A stretch of 64,000 nt of DNA, taken from NCBI GenBank assembly GCA_965145485.1, contig CBCTCU010000001.1, positions 1 through 64,000 of the forward strand, given 5' to 3'. A program made the position numbers and the translations under genes. Source of the DNA: CABQCM01 sp965145485 (lineage in GTDB: Bacteria > Bacillota > Clostridia > Oscillospirales > Acutalibacteraceae). Below the pieces are notes generated by a model that was given only the letters and a program-made list of their open reading frames with translations, was not told the origin of the DNA and did no database searches. Each line of letters opens with the position of its first letter. Position 1 is the stretch's first letter. This document shows positions 27,242-35,817 of this stretch, piece after piece.

Positions 27242-28180
27242 ATGTCACTCGATCGTCTAATTCGCGCAATTGAGGAAAAAAACAATCCCACGGTTGCCGG
27301 GCTTGACCCCAGGCTGGAGTATATCCCCGCTTTCATCCGGGAGGAGGCGTACGCCCGTTTCGGCCAGACGCTGGAGGGGGCGGCGGCGGCCATCCGCCGT
27401 TTCAACCGCGGGTTGATCGACGCGCTGTGCGATATCGTACCGGCCGTCAAGCCCCAGTGCGCATACTATGAGATGTTCGGCTGGCCGGGGATGCGGGTGC
27501 TGGCCGACACGATTTCCTATGCCAAGCAAAAGGGGATGTTCGTCATTATCGACGGCAAGCGCAACGACATCGGCAGCACGATGGAGGCATACGCGGACGC
27601 CCATCTTGGCACCGTCGAGGTCGGGCAGGCAGTGCACACCCCCTTTGACGGGGACGCGCTGACCGTCAACGGCTATCTGGGGAGCGACGGCATCCGGCCC
27701 CTGCTGAAAGTCTGCGCAAGGGAGGACAAGGGAATCTTCCTGCTGGTCAAGACCTCCAACCCCTCTTCGGGCGAATTGCAGGACCGGCTGATCGACGGCC
27801 GCCCCGTCTATGAGGTGATGGGAGAGATGGCCGAGGCATGGGGGGAGGACCAGCGGGGTGAGTTCGGTTATTCGAGCGTTGGCGCGGTGGTTGGCGCGAC
27901 CTACCCCCAGCAGCTCAGGCAGCTTCGCAAGGCCCTGCCGCACACCTTTTTCCTGGTGCCCGGCTATGGTGCCCAGGGAGGAGGGGCCGGCGATGTGGCC
28001 GGCGCGTTTGACGAAAACGGCCGGGGCGCGGTCATCAATTCCTCCCGGGCCATTCTGTGCGCCTACCAAAAGGAGGGCTGCGCGGAGGATGACTTTGCCG
28101 CCGCCGCCCGCCGTGAGGCCGAGCGGATGCGCGATGAGATCAATGGCGCGATCGGCCGGCTGGATTACGTCCACAACTGA
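27242..28180 (+). CDS. pyrF: orotidine 5'-phosphate decarboxylase, type 2
   Basis: The 312-residue enzyme belongs to the longer type 2 OMP decarboxylases. It begins MSLDRLIRAIEEKNNPTV, has the GLDPRL and VKPQCAYYE segments, and the catalytic IIDGKRNDIGSTMEAYA Lys-Asp array. It makes UMP, the last step of the pathway. The ATG at 27242 is preceded by GGAAGGAG. A gap of about 120 bases separates it from pyrC, and pyrK follows on the same strand. Confidence 0.93.
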   Translation: MSLDRLIRAIEEKNNPTVAGLDPRLEYIPAFIREEAYARFGQTLEGAAAAIRRFNRGLIDALCDIVPAVKPQCAYYEMFGWPGMRVLADTISYAKQKGMFVIIDGKRNDIGSTMEAYADAHLGTVEVGQAVHTPFDGDALTVNGYLGSDGIRPLLKVCAREDKGIFLLVKTSNPSSGELQDRLIDGRPVYEVMGEMAEAWGEDQRGEFGYSSVGAVVGATYPQQLRQLRKALPHTFFLVPGYGAQGGGAGDVAGAFDENGRGAVINSSRAILCAYQKEGCAEDDFAAAARREAERMRDEINGAIGRLDYVHN

Positions 28181-28282
28181 GCCGCTGTTGGCAGGCCGCA
28201 AAACGAAATTGGTTTTGGTGGCCGTATAGGACGGTTGAAAAACACAATGGGCCGCGCAAGCGGCCTGGAAAGGCAGAAAAGC

Positions 28283-29044
28283 ATGAATCAGGAAGAATGC
28301 CGGGTGGAGGAGAACCGCTCCATCGCCGACGGCTTTTACAGTATGATATTACAGGCCCCTGTGGCGGCCGCCGCGGCGGCTCCGGGGCAGTTTGTCCACG
28401 TGAGCTGCGAGGGCAGCCAGCTGTGCCGCCCGATTTCAATCTGCGAAAGCTTCCCCGCCGAGGGTCGGCTTCGTCTGGTGTATGAGGTGAGGGGGACCGG
28501 CACGGCCTGGATGTCGCGCCGGCGCGTGGGGGATACGGTACGCATCCTCGCGCCGCTGGGGCATGGCTTCACCCCTCCCCAGGGGTGCAGTCATCCGGTG
28601 CTGGTGGGCGGGGGGCTTGGAGTCCCTCCGCTGCTTCAGTTGGCAAAGGGGCTGGAAACACCCGCCGCGCTGCTGGGATTCCGCAGTGGGAGCGCCGCCA
28701 TTTTGGCCGATGATTTTCGCCGTGCCGGCGCGCAGGTGGAGATTGCTACGGACGACGGCTCTCTGGGGCGCCAGGGGCTGGTGACCGACCTGCTCAGGGA
28801 GCGCATCGGGGCCGGGCAGTGCGATTACATTGCCGCCTGCGGGCCGCTGCCGATGCTCGCGGGCGTGTCCGTTCTGGCGCGTGAGACGGGGATACCCTGC
28901 CAGATATCGCTGGAAGAGCGCATGGGATGCGGTATGGGCGCCTGCCTGGTGTGCGTGTGTAAAGTGCGCCGGACCGACGGGGAGGGCTACGCCCGCGTCT
29001 GTGCCGACGGGCCGGTATTCTGGGCGCAGGAGGTGTGTTTGTAA
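28283..29044 (+). CDS. pyrK: dihydroorotate dehydrogenase electron-transfer subunit
   Basis: The 253-residue PyrK carries FAD- and NAD-binding regions (FVHVSC...LCRPISI; LVGGGLGVPPLLQLA) and a C-terminal [2Fe-2S] site, CGMGACLVCVCKV with a later Cys in YARVCADGP. It passes electrons from NADH to the PyrD catalytic subunit, which marks a class 1B dihydroorotate dehydrogenase. The start at 28283 fits the GGAAAGG site. Its stop overlaps the pyrD start as TAATG. Confidence 0.92.
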   Translation: MNQEECRVEENRSIADGFYSMILQAPVAAAAAAPGQFVHVSCEGSQLCRPISICESFPAEGRLRLVYEVRGTGTAWMSRRRVGDTVRILAPLGHGFTPPQGCSHPVLVGGGLGVPPLLQLAKGLETPAALLGFRSGSAAILADDFRRAGAQVEIATDDGSLGRQGLVTDLLRERIGAGQCDYIAACGPLPMLAGVSVLARETGIPCQISLEERMGCGMGACLVCVCKVRRTDGEGYARVCADGPVFWAQEVCL

Positions 29045-29958
29045 TGGCGGATATGCATGTGAATCTTGCCGGGGTAAAACTGTCCAATCCTCTCATCGCC
29101 GCATCGGGAACCTTTGGCTTTGGCCGGGAATACGCCCAGCTGTACCCTCTTTCCAGGCTGGGCGGCGTCTCTTGTAAAGGAACCACCCTGCGCGAGCGTC
29201 TGGGGAACCCACCGCCCCGCATTGCCGAGACGCCGGCCGGTATGCTCAACTCGGTCGGGCTGCAAAACCCGGGCGTGGAGCACTTTATCCACGAGGATCT
29301 GCCATGGCTATGCCAGCAAGGCACGGCTGTCATCGCCAATATCGCCGGCAGCAGGGTGGAGGATTACTGTGAGGCGGTCGAGCGCCTCAACGGCCAGCCG
29401 GTCGACGCGGTCGAGCTCAATATCTCCTGTCCCAACGTCAAGGAGGGGGGCGTCGCTTTCGGGGTTTGCGCGCAGAGCGCCGCCGCAATCACCAAGGCGG
29501 TGCGCGCACGCTGCCAGCATCCGTTGTGGATCAAGCTGTCCCCCAATGTGTCCGACATCGCCTCCATCGCGCAGGCGGTTGAGGCCGAGGGGGCGGACGC
29601 GGTCTGCCTGATCAACACCCTGACCGGCATGCGCATCGACATCAAAACCCGCCGGCCGGTGCTGCGCAATAATACCGGCGGCTTATCCGGCCCCGCGGTG
29701 CTGCCCGTCGCGGTGCGCATGGTATGGGAAACCGCGCGGCGGGTTGGTATCCCGGTGATCGGGATGGGGGGCATTGCGACCTGGCAGGACGCGGTCGAGA
29801 TGCTGCTTGCCGGCGCTTCGGCTTTCCAGGTCGGCACGGCCATTATCAGCGACCCCTATGCGCCGCTGCGCATTCTGGAGGGGCTGGAGCGGTACCTTGA
29901 CGATCAGGGGATCGCCCACGTCGGCGACCTGACCGGTGGGGTGCGCATCTGGGAATAA
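29044..29958 (+). CDS. pyrD: dihydroorotate dehydrogenase, catalytic subunit B
   Basis: The 304-residue FMN-binding TIM barrel has LSNPLIAASGTFGFG near the start, the GLQNPG loop, AVELNISCPNVKEGG with the class 1B catalytic Cys, WIKLSPNV, GGLSGPAVLPVAVRMV and IGMGGIATWQDAVEML. It oxidises dihydroorotate to orotate together with PyrK. AGGAGG near 29029 supports the ATG at 29044; a GTG at 29035 is possible. It ends the pyrimidine run, with a phosphatase gene 31 bases later. Confidence 0.93.
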   Translation: MADMHVNLAGVKLSNPLIAASGTFGFGREYAQLYPLSRLGGVSCKGTTLRERLGNPPPRIAETPAGMLNSVGLQNPGVEHFIHEDLPWLCQQGTAVIANIAGSRVEDYCEAVERLNGQPVDAVELNISCPNVKEGGVAFGVCAQSAAAITKAVRARCQHPLWIKLSPNVSDIASIAQAVEAEGADAVCLINTLTGMRIDIKTRRPVLRNNTGGLSGPAVLPVAVRMVWETARRVGIPVIGMGGIATWQDAVEMLLAGASAFQVGTAIISDPYAPLRILEGLERYLDDQGIAHVGDLTGGVRIWE

Positions 29959-29989
29959 GACGCATTCGCAAGGAAAGGACGGCTTTGCT

Positions 29990-30673
29990 TTGAAGACAAC
30001 CATATACTTTGTTCGCCATTGTGAGGCGCAGGGAAACCACGAGCGGGTTTTCCAGGGGGCGACCGACTGCGACATCACGCCGCGGGGGAAGCTCCAGCTC
30101 GAGGCGCTGAGCGAGCGCTTTCGTACCATTGAAATTGAGGCGGTGTATACCAGCCCGCTGCTGCGGGCGCGGCGGACCGCCGAGGCGGTCAACCGTTATC
30201 ATGGCCTGCCGTTACATATCGAGCCCGGCCTGCGGGAGATCAACGCCGGCCATTGGGAAGGGAAGCCCTGGGCGGATTTCCCGGTGCTCTACCCCGACGA
30301 GGCCCGCGCGTGGAATTTGGCGCCCTGGGATTTTGCGCCCGAGGGCGGGGAGACCATGCGGGAGGTTTACGAGAGGATTTCCAAGGCCGCCTGTGCGATT
30401 GCAAAGAAGGAAGCGGGGCGCAGGGTGGCGGCCGTCAGCCACGGCTGCGCCATACGCAACCTGCTCTGTTTTGCTCATGGCTGGCCCATTGAGAGGCTTA
30501 ACGAGGTCGAATGGTGCGATAACACGGCGGTGAGCGTGCTGGAATTTGACGAGGACGGGACCATTTCCATCCCTATGGAAAACGACGTCAGCCACTTGAC
30601 GCGTGAGCTGTCGACCTTTGCGCGGCAGGAGTGGTGGAAAAAGGAGAACCGGGATCAGCTGAAATTTGGTTGA
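29990..30673 (+). CDS. histidine phosphatase family protein
   Basis: This 227-residue phosphoglycerate-mutase-like phosphatase has the phospho-His motif YFVRHCEAQGN (usual RHGE changed to RHCE), the TSPLLRARRTAEAV loop, the acid EINAGHWEGKPW and the second catalytic His in VAAVSHGCAIRNLL. Relatives dephosphorylate small phosphoesters; the substrate is unclear. The likely start is TTG at 29990 (N-terminus MKTTIYFVRH) after AAGGAAAGGA. It may be cotranscribed with pyrD. Confidence 0.85.
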   Translation: MKTTIYFVRHCEAQGNHERVFQGATDCDITPRGKLQLEALSERFRTIEIEAVYTSPLLRARRTAEAVNRYHGLPLHIEPGLREINAGHWEGKPWADFPVLYPDEARAWNLAPWDFAPEGGETMREVYERISKAACAIAKKEAGRRVAAVSHGCAIRNLLCFAHGWPIERLNEVEWCDNTAVSVLEFDEDGTISIPMENDVSHLTRELSTFARQEWWKKENRDQLKFG

Positions 30674-30797
30674 CCGGTCTTTTGATGAACGATTGGCGCG
30701 GCGGACCGGGGGACAGGCCGGGTAGGACGGCTTGCCTTCCGGGCGGCGCGCCTTTTACTCGCTGGACAACGGGTGAAACGGATGAGGAGGCGGTAAG

Positions 30798-31244
30798 GTG
30801 ATTATTCTCGCTGTGGATTATGGAGATGTCCGCACCGGGCTGGCGGTCTGCGATGTGGGGGAGCGGTTGGCTTCGCCGGCCGGGGTCATCGGCGAACGGG
30901 TGGTCGAGCGCTGTATTGAAAAGGTGGCCGCCCAGGCCGTCCGTTTGGGGGCGCAGCAGCTGGTGGTAGGGCTTCCGTTGAATATGGACGGCTCCTTTGG
31001 CCCGCGCGCCCAGAAATGCCGCGATTTCGCACAGGAGCTGGGCCGGCGGTGCTCGCTTCCGGTCGCGCTGTGGGACGAGCGGTGTACCACCCTGGCCGCC
31101 CACCAGGCCCTCAACTTCACCGATACCCGTGGAAAAAAGCGCAAAGCGGTGGTCGACGCGGTAGCGGCGGTGATGATTTTGGAGGGATACCTCGCCTACC
31201 GCAAAAACCGGGCCGGGGGCGGGATGGATAACGGCAAAGCATAA
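30798..31244 (+). CDS. ruvX: Holliday junction resolvase-like / pre-16S rRNA nuclease
   Basis: The 148-residue RNase H-fold protein (YqgF/RuvX) has ILAVDYGDVRTGLAVCD at the N-terminus, VVGLPLNMDGSFGPRA, and WDERCTTLAAHQAL with the catalytic Glu, then a final Asp in VVDAVAAVMILEGYL. In E. coli this family processes the 16S rRNA 5' end. The start is GTG at 30798 with GAGGAGGCGG upstream. Confidence 0.92.
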   Translation: MIILAVDYGDVRTGLAVCDVGERLASPAGVIGERVVERCIEKVAAQAVRLGAQQLVVGLPLNMDGSFGPRAQKCRDFAQELGRRCSLPVALWDERCTTLAAHQALNFTDTRGKKRKAVVDAVAAVMILEGYLAYRKNRAGGGMDNGKA

Positions 31245-31531
31245 TTCCGAGCAGGGCAGCTCTTCAAGTCGTCCTTTACAAAAGTCGATCACGAATACGT
31301 CGGCGCGTGTTCCATAGCGCGCGGCATGCTGCGCGCAACCTGCCGTTTGGAGGCTATTTGCAGGAGAAAGAGCCGGTCGTGCTGTAAAGGCGCGATAGCG
31401 CTGGAATCCGTGCCGGGGCGAGTGCTGGGGATAGCCGCGCGCTTACCACAGCCGGTGAAGACGTTCTACTTTTTATTTCAAGCTGCCAGGTGTATCTGTT
31501 TACGCGCGGCTGGCATCCACAGGGGATATCT

Positions 31532-32713
31532 ATGGCAACCTTATTGTTGATCGTCATATATATTGCGTTCGTCGGTCTTGGCATCCCGGATTCACTGTTT
31601 GGCACGGCCTGGCCGGCCATCTATACCGAGCTGGGGCTGCCCGTATCGGCCGCCAGCAGCGTTACTCTGCTTGTATCCGGAGGGACCGTGGTGGCCAGCT
31701 TGTGCAGCGCGAGGCTGCTGCACCGTTTTGGCACCGCCGCCGTGACGGCGGCGAGCACCTGCCTGACCGCCGCGGCATTGCTGGGCTTTTCGCTATCGAA
31801 CCGGCTCGGATGGCTTTGTCTGTTTGCCGTCCCGCTGGGGCTGGGGGCCGGGGCGGTCGATACGGCGCTCAATCACTATGTATCGCTTTATTATAAGGCG
31901 CGGCATATGAACTTTCTTCATTGTGCGTATGGGGTGGGCGTGTCGTTAAGCCCTTATCTGATGTCGTTTTTTATCCGTGCCGAGGGCGGATGGCGCGCCG
32001 GTTACCGGTCGGCCTTTTGGATTCAGGCGGCCATCGCGCTGGTGACCGTACTCTCGCTCCCGCTATGGAAGCGGGCGCATCCGGACGATGAATCCCATGC
32101 CGGGGAGGAAAAATCCAAACCGCTGGGATTGCGGGCTTTGATCCGACTGCCGGGGGTGCGGTACGCCTGGCTGATGTTTACCGGGTCGTGCGCCATCGAA
32201 TATACCTGCGGGGTATGGGGGAGCACCTTCCTGGTGAATTCCAGGGGCTTGGCGGTGGAGCACGCGGCATGGGTCATTGTATTTTATTATGTGGGCATGA
32301 CTCTGGGCCGCTTTTTGTCGGGAATCCTGTCGGTCAGGCTATCGGGCTGGCGGTTGATCTTTCTTGGCCAGGGGGCGATTTTGGCGGCGATTGTCATGCT
32401 GTTGCTGCCGTCGCCAGCCGTCGCCGGTACGGGGTTGTTTTTCGCCGGCCTTGGCGTCGGGCCGCTCTTTCCCAATCTGATCCACCTGACACCCGCCAAT
32501 TTTGGGCGCGAGGCCTCGCAGTCGGTGATGGGGTCCCAAATGGCGGCCGCCTATCTTGGCATCATGTTGGTGCCGCCTGTGTTCGGATTTCTTGCGCAAA
32601 AGATTGGCACGTGGATTCTCCCGATTTTTTTGCTTTTGCTTTTTGTTGCTCTGATAACGTCCACCCTTTTACTGGTGCGGGCGCTAAAACGGGGAGGGCG
32701 TTATGCCGGATAG
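31532..32713 (+). CDS. major facilitator superfamily transporter
   Basis: The 393-residue protein has about twelve hydrophobic helices and begins ATLLLIVIYIAFVGLGIPDSLFGTAWP, followed by SAARLL..FG-type loop 2-3 residues. This resembles MFS carriers of the fucose/glucose-permease-like group. An internal hydrophilic loop (WKRAHPDDESHAGEEKSKP) lies at the centre. The substrate is unknown. The ATG at 31532 follows AGGGGAT; earlier in-frame codons lack a site. It is convergent with sigK, 74 bases away. The upstream 290 bases hold a near-palindrome at 31318-31337 and no recognised promoter. Confidence 0.85.
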   Translation: MATLLLIVIYIAFVGLGIPDSLFGTAWPAIYTELGLPVSAASSVTLLVSGGTVVASLCSARLLHRFGTAAVTAASTCLTAAALLGFSLSNRLGWLCLFAVPLGLGAGAVDTALNHYVSLYYKARHMNFLHCAYGVGVSLSPYLMSFFIRAEGGWRAGYRSAFWIQAAIALVTVLSLPLWKRAHPDDESHAGEEKSKPLGLRALIRLPGVRYAWLMFTGSCAIEYTCGVWGSTFLVNSRGLAVEHAAWVIVFYYVGMTLGRFLSGILSVRLSGWRLIFLGQGAILAAIVMLLLPSPAVAGTGLFFAGLGVGPLFPNLIHLTPANFGREASQSVMGSQMAAAYLGIMLVPPVFGFLAQKIGTWILPIFLLLLFVALITSTLLLVRALKRGGRYAG

Positions 32714-32787
32714 CCGCCGACGGCAACCGGCACAAGCATCCGTCCGGGTGCAATCGACGCCGGAGGAAAAGGCGCCTGCTCCTGCCG

Positions 32788-33474
32788 TCAGCCTTCAAAC
32801 CGCTTGCGAAGCTTATCCAGCGCCTTTTTTTCAATGCGGCTGACATACGAACGGGAAATTTTCAGTTCCCTCGCAATTTGGTTTTGCGTGCGTTCCTCAC
32901 CGCCCCCCAGGCCATACCTCTGCTCTAAAATATATTGTTCGCGGGGGGACAGGGATTCCTCTATGTATCTTTGCAGGCATTCGATCTTCATTTTGCAGTC
33001 GATATCTTCCAGTATTGTGTCGTCCTGAGAGATGATATCCAGAAGGGTGAGCGCATTGCCCTCTTTATCCATATCAATAGGATCGTTGATGTAAACGTCC
33101 TGCGCGCTCTTCTTCTGCGTGCGAAAGCTCATCAGAATTTCATTTTCAATACAGCGAGAGGCATAGGTTGCCAGCTTGATGTTTTTGTCCGGGTTAAAGG
33201 TGGAAATCCCCTTGATCAGCCCAATGGTGCCGATGGAGATCAAATCGTCCTGATCGCAGCCGGAGGAATAATACTTCTTGACAATGTGCGCGACCAGCCG
33301 CAGGTTATGTTCGATCAGCAGCGCGCGGGCCCTGGCGTCCCCTTGAGCAAGGCGGCGGAGCGCCTCGGCCTCGTCCTGTTCGCTGAGCGGTTTTGGAAAC
33401 GAACCGGTGTTGGTCACATGCAAAGCAAAGCAAATCAGACCCAGAATCGATAACCCGACCAACGAACCTATCAT
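32788..33474 (-). CDS. sigK: pro-sigma-K, sporulation mother-cell sigma factor
   Basis: This 228-residue sigma-70-family factor has a hydrophobic N-terminal pro-sequence (IGSLVGLSILGLICFALHV) removed by regulated intramembrane proteolysis. It then shows region 2 (HNLRLVAHIVKKYY, DQDDLISIGTIGLIKGISTF, KLATYASRCIENEIL) and region 4 (SPREQYILEQRYGL, TQNQIARELKISRSYVSRIEKKALDKL). It directs late mother-cell genes for coat and cortex. The gene is continuous, so no skin-like element interrupts it here. The ATG at 33474 lies seven bases after GGAGGG; a TTG at 33489 is less likely. Confidence 0.93.
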   Translation of the reverse strand: MIGSLVGLSILGLICFALHVTNTGSFPKPLSEQDEAEALRRLAQGDARARALLIEHNLRLVAHIVKKYYSSGCDQDDLISIGTIGLIKGISTFNPDKNIKLATYASRCIENEILMSFRTQKKSAQDVYINDPIDMDKEGNALTLLDIISQDDTILEDIDCKMKIECLQRYIEESLSPREQYILEQRYGLGGGEERTQNQIARELKISRSYVSRIEKKALDKLRKRFEG

Positions 33475-33604
33475 AGAACATCCCTCCAAACATTTTTACG
33501 CGTATTACCATAAATATGTTGGCGAGATGGTCTTTGTGTCTGTCCCAAACAGAAAACCATCAGGGAACTTTTTATCCTGCTACTACCGCAGCGCAATATA
33601 GAAC

Positions 33605-33631
33605 AAGGCCGCCGGAAATCCCGGCGGCCTT
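33605..33631 (-). terminator. terminator of the AbrB-domain gene
   Basis: An 11-base perfect stem (33605-33615 with 33621-33631) with a five-base loop lies 20 bases after the AbrB-type stop on the minus strand. The outer pairs are AA/TT, with TTG after the stem. It insulates that gene from sigK. Confidence 0.6.
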
Positions 33632-33652
33632 GGATATATCAGATAAGTTCTT

Positions 33653-34057
33653 TCACGGAAGCTCCTTGAGCTTTTTCAGACAGTCCTCGCAGACATAACG
33701 CTGCATAAAAGGCGTGGTTCTGCCGATATAGCCACAGAAAACACAGCCGGGCTCATATTTTTTGAGGATAATCTGGGCGTCGTCGTCCACAAAGATCTCG
33801 ACCGAATCCACTTTCTCTTTTAAATCATAGGATCGGCGGATTTCTTTTGGAATCACCACTCGCCCAAACTCATCGACCTTGCGGGTAATGCTGGGCAGAT
33901 CCCCCTCCAGACATTTGCGCAGAACGATGTTCCCCTCTTTGACGTAGATCTCGACATAGTCCTGGTTCTCCACGATATTTAATTTCTTGCGGATCACCTT
34001 AGGAACTACGATACGGCCGAGATCGTCCAACGGTCGAATGCTACCAGTCGCTTTCAA
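33653..34057 (-). CDS. tandem AbrB/SpoVT-domain regulator with C-terminal zinc ribbon
   Basis: The 134-residue protein carries two swapped-hairpin AbrB domains in a row: GSIRPLDDLGRIVVPKVIRKKL (about 4-45) and TRKVDEFGRVVIPKEIRRSYDL (about 52-95). A CVFCG...CEDC pair (about 102-128) looks like a small zinc ribbon. Ordinary AbrB and SpoVT have one such domain; SpoVT adds a GAF domain, which is missing here. It should bind DNA as a transition-state or sporulation regulator. TTG at 34057 (N-terminus MKATG, as in AbrB) lies behind GGGGGGAT. It is divergent from spmA, whose promoter region it may control. Confidence 0.8.
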   Translation of the reverse strand: MKATGSIRPLDDLGRIVVPKVIRKKLNIVENQDYVEIYVKEGNIVLRKCLEGDLPSITRKVDEFGRVVIPKEIRRSYDLKEKVDSVEIFVDDDAQIILKKYEPGCVFCGYIGRTTPFMQRYVCEDCLKKLKELP

Positions 34058-34105
34058 ATGTAATCCCCCCATGAAAAATATGTAGAACTCTGATATATTA
34101 CAATA

Positions 34106-34134
34106 AATATACTGGATTGAACACGAATTGTCAA
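34106..34134 (-). promoter_or_regulatory. promoter of the tandem AbrB-domain gene
   Basis: On the minus strand a perfect TTGACA (34129-34134), a 17-base spacer and TATATT (34106-34111) lie about 45 bases from the start codon. The AT-rich flank shared with spmA is a likely AbrB-type target. Confidence 0.75.
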
Positions 34135-34226
34135 TACTTTTGTCGAAATAATTTACAAATACTGGTCATTAAATCCAAGAAAGCCCCATAATTATAAAAA
34201 AACAGTTTTTGGGGGTCCTGCCGGCT

Positions 34227-34820
34227 ATGATGAATTATGTTTGGGCTGCCATGATGCTGCTGTCCGTGGCATTTGGCGGAGCCAGCGGGCGTATCGACGC
34301 CGTCTCCGAGGCCATGTTCAGCGGCGCGTCGCAGGCGGTCGAGCTTTGTCTGACCATGCTGGGGATGCTGTGCTTGTGGAGCGGTCTGATCAAGATAGCC
34401 GAGAAGGCAGGGATCACGGCGGTGTTTGGCAAGCTGCTTTCCCCGGTGCTGCGCCTCATTTTTCCAGGACTGCCCTCCCGTTCGCCTGCCGCGCAGGCCA
34501 TTTCCATGAATGTGGCGGCCAACATTCTCGGGCTGGGAAACGCTGCGACGCCGTTTGGCCTCAAGGCGATGCAGCAGCTGCAAGCGCTCAACCCCGTCAA
34601 GGACACGGCGTCCGATGATATGTTGATTTTCGTCGTGCTCAATTCGGTTTCGGTGCAACTGATTCCCACCGGGACGGCCGTCCTGCGGGAAAACTACGGC
34701 TCGGCCAGCCCCATGGAAATCATGCCCGCTGTTTGGATATCCTCGGTCGCCTCGGCCATCGTTGGCATTGTGCTGGCTAAGCTGCTCTGCCGTCGAAAAA
34801 GGAGGAAATTGGGGGCATGA
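34227..34820 (+). CDS. spmA: spore maturation protein A
   Basis: The 197-residue membrane protein begins MMNYVWAAMMLLSVAFG. It has ISMNVAANILGLGNAATPFGLKAM and DMLIFVVLNSVSVQLIPTG, the hallmark SpmA sequences of the nucleoside-recognition (gate) fold, with five or so membrane helices. SpmA and SpmB are needed for proper dehydration of the spore core in Bacillus. Start 34227 or 34230. It overlaps spmB by four bases (ATGA). Confidence 0.9.
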   Translation: MMNYVWAAMMLLSVAFGGASGRIDAVSEAMFSGASQAVELCLTMLGMLCLWSGLIKIAEKAGITAVFGKLLSPVLRLIFPGLPSRSPAAQAISMNVAANILGLGNAATPFGLKAMQQLQALNPVKDTASDDMLIFVVLNSVSVQLIPTGTAVLRENYGSASPMEIMPAVWISSVASAIVGIVLAKLLCRRKRRKLGA

Positions 34821-35344
34821 TATCACTCATCGGGGCTTTCGCCATGCCGGTGTTAATCTTTATCATCCTGTTTGCCGGTCTGGCAAAAGGGGTTCCGGTA
34901 TACGATTCCTTTTTGAGCGGCGCGGGGGAGGGGGTATCCACTCTTCTGAGCATTCTTCCATCCCTGGTGGGGTTGATTACGGCGGTGGAGATGTTCAAAG
35001 CGTCGGGAGCGCTGGATGTGCTCACCGCCGCATTGGAACCGGTCTCCCGCTGGATGGGGCTTCCGAGCGAAACCGTGCCGTTGGTTTTGCTGCACCCCAT
35101 CTCAGGCGGAGGGGCCACCGCCATGCTCAAAAGCATTTTAAGCGATTATGGGCCGGATTCCTATATCGGCAGGGTCGCTTCGGTCATGTGCGGCGCGTCG
35201 GAAACGACCTTTTACGCCGTGACGGTATATTACGGCTCCTGCGGTGTCAAAAAGATCCGCCATACCCTGCTTGCCGCCCTGATAGCGGATTATGTCGCCT
35301 CCGTGACGAGCGGTGTGGCTGTGCGGCTGCTCTTTGGGAGTTAA
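34817..35344 (+). CDS. spmB: spore maturation protein B
   Basis: The 175-residue SpmB partner has VPVYDSFLSGAGEGVSTLLSILPSLVGLITAVEMF, LLHPISGGGATAMLKSIL and GASETTFYAVTVYYGSCGVKK, all standard for the family, and four to five hydrophobic stretches. It works with SpmA in the forespore membrane. ATG at 34817 is translationally coupled to spmA. Two hairpins downstream probably end the operon. Confidence 0.92.
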   Translation: MISLIGAFAMPVLIFIILFAGLAKGVPVYDSFLSGAGEGVSTLLSILPSLVGLITAVEMFKASGALDVLTAALEPVSRWMGLPSETVPLVLLHPISGGGATAMLKSILSDYGPDSYIGRVASVMCGASETTFYAVTVYYGSCGVKKIRHTLLAALIADYVASVTSGVAVRLLFGS

Positions 35345-35494
35345 TCCCGTTGGTTCGTTACAGCAGGTCGGCGTTGGAACCATGGAGAGGACGCTTCCCT
35401 CCTCGGGGACGGACAAGGCTTGTACCCCTTCGACAGGGCGATATGCCTGCGGGCGCCGGCATTCGCCATTGGATATATCCTCTCGAATGATCGA

Positions 35495-35530
35495 AAAACC
35501 GGAGCTATTTGAACCAATAGCTCCGGTTTT
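35495..35530. terminator. perfect 15 bp hairpin, spmAB terminator
   Basis: Arms 35495-35509 and 35516-35530 pair perfectly, with A4 on the left and T4 on the right, so it can act in both directions. It is about 150 bases after spmB. Confidence 0.7.
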
Positions 35531-35547
35531 GTTGTCTGAATTTGTCC

Positions 35548-35576
35548 GCCTAACCCTAGTAAAACCAGGGTTAGGC
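35548..35576. repeat. 10 bp inverted repeat
   Basis: GCCTAACCCT (35548-35557) and its complement (35567-35576) flank a nine-base loop, 17 bases after the terminator. There is no T run, so the function is unclear: a second terminator for mscL transcripts or a processing structure. Confidence 0.5.
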
Positions 35577-35817
35577 AGATAAGGTTTCACAGGGAAGCGC
35601 CTCAAAGGTGCGCCGGCTTTTGCAAAGCATCGGCATATGGATGAACAAGCGGCGGTTGATCGCAAAGATTACCGCTACCGGATGGAACCCGTTGATGCGT
35701 AGTGAGGCGTGAAAAGCGGTGGTATCTTCCATGCCCCCGAAAGGGCCAAACTGGCGCCGGACCTCTCCAGGGCCGGTGCAAAACATCGGATGTCTTGTAT
35801 AGTATTTTCCGGCCGGC

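Larger units (their letters stand above)
35345..35817. other. non-coding gap between spmB and mscL
   Basis: About 470 bases with no convincing gene. It contains the two hairpins listed separately. The remainder is GC-rich and unremarkable. Confidence 0.5.

Noticed and set aside
32788..33474. Interrupted sigK with a skin-like prophage
   Set aside because: The gene is continuous from pro-sequence to region 4.
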